9,827 nucleotides of DNA from CAISIP01 sp963974265 (GTDB taxonomy: Bacteria > Pseudomonadota > Gammaproteobacteria > Burkholderiales > Burkholderiaceae_C), in NCBI GenBank assembly GCA_963974265.1, contig CAXBDR010000169.1, positions 1-9,827 on the forward strand, given 5' to 3'. Positions 5,113 through 9,827 of the stretch are shown here, piece by piece; within the stretch, counting starts at the first letter, position 1; each line of letters starts with the position of its first letter. The position numbers and the translations under genes were made by a program. The notes beneath the pieces were generated by a model that had not been told where the DNA came from, searched no databases, and saw only the letters and a program-made list of their open reading frames with translations.

Positions 5113-6333
5113 ATGTCATTCCAAACCGGACTCTCAGGACTGAACGCCGCCAGCCGCAACCTCGACGTGATCGGCAACAACATCGCCAACGCCAACACCA
5201 TCGGCGCCAAGGTCGCGCGCGCCGAGTTCTCCGAGATCGTCGCCGCATCGACCATCGCCGCCAACGGGCGTACCGAAGGCATCGGCGTCGAGGTCTCCAC
5301 GGTTTCGCAGCAGTTCACCCAGGGCAGCGTCAACGTCACCGGCAGCGCACTGGACATCGCGATCAACGGCGCCGGATTCTTTCCCGTCACCCTGACCGAC
5401 GGCAGCATGGCCTATACCCGCGCCGGCACCTTCAAGCTCGACACCGAGGGCAACATCGTCACCAATGCCTCGGCCCAGCTGATGGGTTACCCGACCACGG
5501 TCGACGGCGTGGCCACCAGCAGCACGCTGCAACCCATGCGTATCCCCACCGGCAGCCCGATCCCGGCCCGCGCGACCACGTCGATGGCGGCCGAACTCAA
5601 CCTCAATGCCAGCGCTCCGGTGTGGAATGCCTCGGTCCCGAACGTGCCGCTGACCACCTACGGCACCTCGCTCAATGTCTACGACTCGCAGGGTTCGGCC
5701 ATTCCGGCCTCGCTCTACATGCGCAAGACCGCCGACGACACCTGGCAGGTGTACACCGACCCGACGTCGGACGCCACCGCCACCGCGTCGCTGGCCGCCA
5801 CGCTGACGTTCGACACCAACGGACAACTCGCCAGCAGCGTGCCCGCGGTGCCCACGCTGTCGATCACCTCGCCCAACCCCAACATCGGCACCTTCGCCGC
5901 AACGCTGGACCTGACCAAGACCACGCAGTACGCGACCGCCTTCGCCGTCACCGACCTGACGCAGGACGGTTATGCCCCCGGCGACTTCGTCGCGCTGTCC
6001 ATCGGCGACAACGGCGTGATCTCGGCGCGTTACTCCAACGGCCAGACCCAGGCCGCCGGCCAGATCGCGCTGGCCGACTTCCGCAACGTGCAGGGCCTGC
6101 GTCCGAGCGAAAACGGCAACTGGGTGGAAACCGTGGCGTCCGGCCAGCCCATCGTCGGCGCACCCGGCGTGGGCAAGTTCGGCGAGTTGCGCGCCGGCGC
6201 ACTCGAGGAGTCGAACATCGACCTGACCTCCGAGCTCGTCAACATGATGACCGCGCAGCGCACCTACCAGGCCAATGCCCAGACCATCAAGACACAGGAC
6301 CAGGTCCTGTCCACCCTGACCCAGCTGCGCTGA
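5113..6333 (+). CDS. flgE: Flagellar hook protein FlgE
   Basis: Structural subunit of the hook, the universal joint outside the cell, exported by the flagellar type III apparatus. The product has 406 residues, close to the E. coli length. The N-terminal D0/D1 part has FQTGLSGLNAASRNLDVIGN (3-22) and NIANANTIGAK (23-33). Residue 32 is Ala where many FlgE proteins have Phe in the VGFK motif. The block GSALDIAINGAGFF (77-90) and YTRAGTF (101-107) are standard. The middle (about 150-330) is the variable surface domain. The C-terminus, DLTSELVNMMTAQRTYQANA and the segment that follows it, is the conserved coiled end. No cysteine is present. AGGAA at 5101-5105 lies seven bases before the ATG. The 64-base gap after flgD shows no clear promoter. 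Confidence 0.97.
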   Translation: MSFQTGLSGLNAASRNLDVIGNNIANANTIGAKVARAEFSEIVAASTIAANGRTEGIGVEVSTVSQQFTQGSVNVTGSALDIAINGAGFFPVTLTDGSMAYTRAGTFKLDTEGNIVTNASAQLMGYPTTVDGVATSSTLQPMRIPTGSPIPARATTSMAAELNLNASAPVWNASVPNVPLTTYGTSLNVYDSQGSAIPASLYMRKTADDTWQVYTDPTSDATATASLAATLTFDTNGQLASSVPAVPTLSITSPNPNIGTFAATLDLTKTTQYATAFAVTDLTQDGYAPGDFVALSIGDNGVISARYSNGQTQAAGQIALADFRNVQGLRPSENGNWVETVASGQPIVGAPGVGKFGELRAGALEESNIDLTSELVNMMTAQRTYQANAQTIKTQDQVLSTLTQLR

Positions 6334-6370
6334 TCACGATCACGCACCGACACACTGAAGAGGCCACGCC

Positions 6371-7111
6371 ATGGATCGACTCGTCTACACCGCGATGACC
6401 GGCGCCACCGCAGCCGCGCACCGGCAGTCCGTGTTGTCCAACAACCTGGCCAATGCCTCGACCAACGGCTTTCGCGCCGAGCTCTCGACCTACCGCGCCG
6501 TGCCCTTGCGCGGCGACGGCTCGACCACCCGCGTGTTCGCGCTCGAGGCCACCTCCGGCCACCTGGAAGCACCCGGACCATCGCAGACCACGGGCCGTCC
6601 GCTCGACGTGCGCGCCACCGGCAACGCCTGGTTTGCCGTGCAGGGCCTGGACGGCACCGAAGGGTATACCCGCGCCGGATCGCTGCAGATCGGACCCGAC
6701 GGCACCTTGCAGACCGTCAACGGCCTGACGGTGTTCTCCGACGGCAGTGCGCCGCTGGCGCTGCCCGTCGGCGGCGAGATCTCGGTCGCGCCCAACGGCG
6801 ACATCAGCTCCAAGACCGCAGGCCAGGCCACGGTTGTGGTCGGTCGCCTCAAGATGGTGACACCGACGGCGGACGACCCGCTCAAGCGCAGCGACGACGG
6901 CCTGTTCCGCACCGCCGACACCGCGCCGCTGCCCCACGACCCGCTGGCGCGCCTGCAAAGCGGCGCGCTCGAAGGCTCCAACGTGAGCCCGATCGAAACC
7001 ATGGTCGGCATGATCCAGACCGCCCGACAGTTCGAGATGCAGATGCGCCTCGTGCAGACGGCGGAATCGAACGACCGATCGGCCGGCCAGCTGCTGAGCC
7101 TGCAAGGCTGA
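6371..7111 (+). CDS. flgF: Proximal rod protein FlgF
   Basis: Rod subunit located between the FlgB/FlgC part and the distal rod made of FlgG. The product has 246 residues, the standard size. The N-terminal motif SVLSNNLANASTNGFRAEL (20-38) and the start MDRLVYTAMTGA are typical of FlgF. The middle contains the shared rod core: TTGRPLDVRATGNAWFAVQG near 75-94, then GYTRAGSLQIGPDGTL. The C-terminal block GALEGSNVSPIETMVGMI, followed by TARQFEMQ, is the FlgF form of the family helix. AAGAGG at 6358-6363 sits seven bases before ATG 6371. flgG follows after 38 bases. FlgF is separated from FlgG by its shorter N-terminal region, which lacks the FlgG insert. Confidence 0.96.
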   Translation: MDRLVYTAMTGATAAAHRQSVLSNNLANASTNGFRAELSTYRAVPLRGDGSTTRVFALEATSGHLEAPGPSQTTGRPLDVRATGNAWFAVQGLDGTEGYTRAGSLQIGPDGTLQTVNGLTVFSDGSAPLALPVGGEISVAPNGDISSKTAGQATVVVGRLKMVTPTADDPLKRSDDGLFRTADTAPLPHDPLARLQSGALEGSNVSPIETMVGMIQTARQFEMQMRLVQTAESNDRSAGQLLSLQG

Positions 7112-7149
7112 CCACGGCCCCGCGCCAATGAACCCCTGAGGAAACCACC

Positions 7150-7932
7150 ATGATCAACTCACTCTGGATCTCGAAAACCGGCATGGAGGCCCAGCAGACC
7201 CAGCTCGACGTGATCTCGCACAACCTGGCCAACGTGTCCACGACCGGCTACAAGCGCGCCCAGGCGGTGTTCGAGGACCTGATGTACCAGAACCTGCGCC
7301 AGGTCGGCTCGAACACGTCGGACCAGTCCCAGCTGCCCACCGGGCTGCACCTGGGCCTGGGCGTGCGCACCGTCGCCACCAGCCGCTCGTTCGCCCAAGG
7401 CACGATCCAGCAGACCTCGAACAACCTGGACGTGGCCATCCAGGGCAACGGCTTCTTCCAGATCACCATGCCCGATGGCTCGAACTCCTACACCCGCGAC
7501 GGCTCGTTCCAGGTCGACAACCAGGGCCAGCTGGTCACCGCCGGCGGCCTGGTGGTGGCCAACGGTGTGACCGTTCCCGCGAATGCCAAGAACATCTCGA
7601 TCGCCACCGACGGAACCGTGACGGCGACCATTCCCGGCACCACGCAACCCCAGCAGATCGGCAACATCATCCTGGCCAGCTTCATCAATCCGGCCGGGCT
7701 GGAGCCACTCGGCCAGAACCTCTTCGCCGAGAGCCCGGCCTCGGGCCAGCCCAACACCGGTACGCCGGGCACCAACGGCATCGGCACCGTCACCCAGGGC
7801 TTCCTGGAAACCTCGAACGTCAACGTGGTGCAGGAGCTGATCACGATGATCCAGACCCAGCGTGCCTACGAGATGAATTCCAAGGCCATCCAGACCTCGG
7901 ACCAGATGTTGCAGAAACTCGGTCAGCTGTGA
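7150..7932 (+). CDS. flgG: Distal rod protein FlgG
   Basis: Forms the distal rod that passes through the P and L rings and carries the hook. The product has 260 residues, the same as E. coli FlgG. The N-terminus MINSLWISKTGM, then SHNLANVSTTGYKRAQAVFE (23-42), is characteristic. The FlgG-specific segment YQNLRQVGSNTSDQSQLPT (46-64), absent from FlgE and linked to the straight, rigid rod form, is intact. Further markers are NNLDVAIQGNGFFQI and SYTRDGSFQVD in the centre, and SNVNVVQELITMIQTQRAYE at the C-terminus. GAGGAA at 7138-7143 is six bases upstream of the ATG. The stop codon shares its last base with the flgH ATG (TGATG), so the two are probably translationally coupled. Confidence 0.98.
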   Translation: MINSLWISKTGMEAQQTQLDVISHNLANVSTTGYKRAQAVFEDLMYQNLRQVGSNTSDQSQLPTGLHLGLGVRTVATSRSFAQGTIQQTSNNLDVAIQGNGFFQITMPDGSNSYTRDGSFQVDNQGQLVTAGGLVVANGVTVPANAKNISIATDGTVTATIPGTTQPQQIGNIILASFINPAGLEPLGQNLFAESPASGQPNTGTPGTNGIGTVTQGFLETSNVNVVQELITMIQTQRAYEMNSKAIQTSDQMLQKLGQL

Positions 7933-8621
7933 TGCCATTGCTCTCGCTCCTTCGCACCAGCTTCGGTGCCGCGCTGCTGGCCGTATTGGCCAGCGGCTGC
8001 GAATCGCTGCCCAAGACCGAACGCGTGGACTTCGCACAGCCGCCGTCTCCCATCGTCGTGCGCGCCGCCGAGCCGCGACCGGTCACCGGCAGCCTGTTCC
8101 ACAACGCCAGCTACCGACCGCCGTTCGAGGACTATCGCGCCCGCCTGGTCGGAGACGTGGTGACCATCCTGATCACCGAAACCGTCACCGCCAGCCAGAA
8201 GTCGACCTCGACCGCGAGCCGCACCTCGTCGATGGACGCCGGCGTGTCGGCGTTTCCGTTCGCCAACGTGACCTCGCTGGGCAAGTTGTCGCTCAACTCG
8301 TCCACCAACAACGACTTCTCCGGTGCCGGCGCGACCGAAAGCGCGAACCGCTTCTCGGGCACGATCACGACCACCGTCGTCGACGTCTTGCCCAATGGCC
8401 ACCTGGTGCTGGCCGGCGACAAGCAGATCGGCGTGAACCAGAACGTCGACGTGCTGCGTTTCTCCGGCACCGTCGATCCGCGCTCGATTGCGGCCGGTGG
8501 CACGGTCAGCTCGACCCAGGTGGCCAACGCCCGCATCGAGTCGCGCGGTCGGGGCGCGCAGAACGAGGCCCAGACCGTGGGCTGGATCGCGCGTTTCTTC
8601 ATGGCCATGATTCCGTTCTGA
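7932..8621 (+). CDS. flgH: Flagellar L-ring lipoprotein FlgH
   Basis: Outer-membrane L-ring subunit that forms the bushing for the distal rod. From the ATG at 7932 the product has 229 residues, the family size. A lipoprotein signal is visible: hydrophobic segment at about 11-20 and a lipobox ending ASG-C23, with Ala instead of Leu at -3. The mature part holds SLFHNASYRPPFEDYRARLV, GDVVTILITET, FSGTITTTVVDVLPNGHLVL, and DKQIGVNQN-x-x-x-LRFSGTVDP, all standard FlgH blocks. It ends in GWIARFFMAMIPF. An in-frame GTG at 7929 is possible, but the ATG overlapping the flgG stop (TGATG) is the more likely start. There is no strong separate ribosome binding site, so coupling to flgG translation is inferred. 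Confidence 0.96.
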   Translation: MPLLSLLRTSFGAALLAVLASGCESLPKTERVDFAQPPSPIVVRAAEPRPVTGSLFHNASYRPPFEDYRARLVGDVVTILITETVTASQKSTSTASRTSSMDAGVSAFPFANVTSLGKLSLNSSTNNDFSGAGATESANRFSGTITTTVVDVLPNGHLVLAGDKQIGVNQNVDVLRFSGTVDPRSIAAGGTVSSTQVANARIESRGRGAQNEAQTVGWIARFFMAMIPF

Positions 8622-8631
8622 GGCCATGACC

Positions 8632-9771
8632 ATGAACCGACACCCATTCGTGCGCGCGCTGCGCGGCCCGCTGGCCATCGCGGCACTGTCCATCATGGCG
8701 CTGCTGTGCGCCACCCCGGCATCGGCCGTGCGCATCAAGGAGGTGGCCGCCATCGAAGGCGTGCGCACCAACCAGCTGACCGGATTCGGCCTGGTCGTGG
8801 GCCTGGACGGCACTGGCGATCAGACCACGCAGATGCCTTACACCTCGCAGGGCATGAACAACTACCTGCAGCAGATGGGCATCACGCTGCCGGCGGCCAG
8901 CGCATCGCAGCTGCAGCTCAAGAACGTCGCGGCCGTGCTGGTCACGGCGCAACTGCCCGCGTTCGCCCGACCCGGCCAGGCGATGGACGTCAACGTGTCC
9001 TCGCTGGGCAATGCCAAGTCGCTCAAGGGCGGCACGCTGATCACCACGCCGCTGCGCGGCGTCGACGGCGAGGTCTATGCACTGGCCCAGGGCAACCTGA
9101 TCGTCGGCGGCGCCGGCGCATCGGCCGGTGGCAGCCGGGTGCAGATCAACCACCTGAGCGCCGGGCGCATTCCGGGCGGCGGCCAGGTCGAACGCACGGT
9201 GCCGACACCGCTGCTGCAAGGCGACACGGTATCGCTGGGGCTCAGTGCCTCCGACTTCCAGACCGCCCAGCGCGTGGCACAGGCCGTCAACCGCCGCTTC
9301 GGGCAGGGTTATGCCCGCGCCCTGGACGGGCGCACGGTCGAGGTCCGCGCGCCGGTCGATCCCAATGCCCGTGTCAACTTCATCGCCGAGATGGAGGAAC
9401 TGTCGCTGGAAGAGTCGGTGCCCTCGGCCAAGGTGGTGATCAACGCACGCACCGGATCCATCGTGCTGAACCAGTCGGTCACGCTCGGGGCCTGCGCGAT
9501 CGCGCACGGCAACCTGTCGATCACGATCAGCAGCACGCCGGTGGTCAGCCAGCCCAATCCGCTGTCGCAGGGGCAGACGGTGGTGGGCGAGCAGGCGAAC
9601 ATCAAGATCACGCAGGAACCCGGCATCCTGATGCAGATCCCGCCATCGCCGCAGCTTGCCGACGTGGTGCGCGCACTCAACGTGCTGGGCGCCACGCCGC
9701 AGGACCTGCTGGCCATCCTGCAGGCGATCAAGGCCGCCGGCGCACTCAATGCCGAACTGGAGGTGATTTGA
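8632..9771 (+). CDS. flgI: Flagellar P-ring protein FlgI
   Basis: Periplasmic P-ring subunit surrounding the distal rod in the peptidoglycan layer. From ATG 8632 the product has 379 residues. The signal peptide has a hydrophobic core at about 14-27 and probable cleavage after ASA32, leaving VRIKEVAAIEGVR. Conserved blocks are GFGLVVGLDGTGDQT, NVAAVLVTAQLP, VSSLGNAKSLKGGTL, NLIVGGAGASAGGS and VVRALNVLGATPQDLLAIL. The mature chain has one cysteine, C288, in LGACAIAHGNLS; the second E. coli cysteine, near the C-terminus, is Ala371 here. An in-frame ATG at 8626 is also possible, but GAGG at 8620-8623 is correctly spaced (eight bases) only for 8632. It follows flgH by ten bases. Confidence 0.97.
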   Translation: MNRHPFVRALRGPLAIAALSIMALLCATPASAVRIKEVAAIEGVRTNQLTGFGLVVGLDGTGDQTTQMPYTSQGMNNYLQQMGITLPAASASQLQLKNVAAVLVTAQLPAFARPGQAMDVNVSSLGNAKSLKGGTLITTPLRGVDGEVYALAQGNLIVGGAGASAGGSRVQINHLSAGRIPGGGQVERTVPTPLLQGDTVSLGLSASDFQTAQRVAQAVNRRFGQGYARALDGRTVEVRAPVDPNARVNFIAEMEELSLEESVPSAKVVINARTGSIVLNQSVTLGACAIAHGNLSITISSTPVVSQPNPLSQGQTVVGEQANIKITQEPGILMQIPPSPQLADVVRALNVLGATPQDLLAILQAIKAAGALNAELEVI

Positions 9772-9772
9772 G

Positions 9773-9827
9773 ATGAAGGACGCCCCCCGTCTGTCCGGTT
9801 TCACTGCGTGTAAACCGGCCGAGTCGT
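9773..9827 (+). CDS. Start of the next operon gene, flgJ by position (3' truncated by window edge)
   Basis: An ATG at 9773, one base after the flgI stop, opens a frame with no stop to the window end (18 codons, MKDAPRLSGFTACKPAES). It has a very strong ribosome binding site, GGAGGTGA at 9759-9766, six bases upstream and inside the flgI 3' end. In most flg operons flgJ, the rod cap and often a muramidase, follows flgI. The few residues visible do not show the conserved FlgJ rod-binding motif, which normally lies further in, so no symbol is assigned. Confidence 0.55.
   Translation, partial: MKDAPRLSGFTACKPAES

Noticed and set aside
7159..8813. Two minus-strand open frames of nearly 300 codons opposite flgG and flgH
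   Set aside because: Both are antisense to conserved genes, have biased composition, and show no recognisable domain.
8599..9804. Long open frame (401 codons) on the minus strand opposite flgI
   Set aside because: It lies antisense to the unmistakable flgI and shows His/Arg/Gly-rich low-complexity translation, the usual shadow of a GC-rich gene.

Overview
The window is a flagellar gene cluster from a GC-rich (roughly two-thirds G+C) bacterium. Gene content, gene order and protein sequences fit a Betaproteobacterium of the order Burkholderiales. This placement is inferred from family resemblance and synteny; there is no rRNA or other taxonomic marker here. No mobile element, CRISPR array, tRNA or rRNA was seen.

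Layout: (1) 1-753, plus strand: the C-terminal part of the SRP-type GTPase FlhF, cut by the left edge. (2) 878-1597, plus: fliA, the flagellar sigma factor sigma-28. (3) 1598-1684: a convergent intergenic gap with two hairpins. (4) 1685-3308, minus: flgN-like gene, flgM and flgA, transcribed in the order flgA-flgM-flgN. A near-consensus sigma-28 promoter lies between flgA and flgM. (5) 3309-3491: the divergent flgA/flgB control region, with an imperfect inverted repeat and a candidate -10 box. (6) 3492-9771, plus: flgB, flgC, flgD, flgE, flgF, flgG, flgH and flgI, closely spaced and almost certainly one operon. (7) 9773-9827: the first 18 codons of the next gene, flgJ by position.

How the genes work together: FlhF helps site the polar flagellar base. 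FlgB, FlgC, FlgF and FlgG build the rod. FlgD caps the growing hook made of FlgE. FlgH forms the outer-membrane L ring and FlgI the periplasmic P ring, with FlgA as P-ring chaperone. FliA transcribes late genes once its inhibitor FlgM has been exported through the finished hook-basal body. The sigma-28 promoter in front of flgM gives FliA control over its own inhibitor, so the regulatory loop can be read from the DNA. FlgN would be the chaperone for the hook-filament junction proteins, but this copy is only weakly recognisable.

The region is a conserved, largely ordinary flagellar locus and I see no undescribed system. Points worth a second look are the flgM promoter, the flgA/flgB operator-like dyad, the absence of flhG between flhF and fliA, the divergent FlgN, and a FlgI that has lost one of the two cysteines known from the E. 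coli protein.
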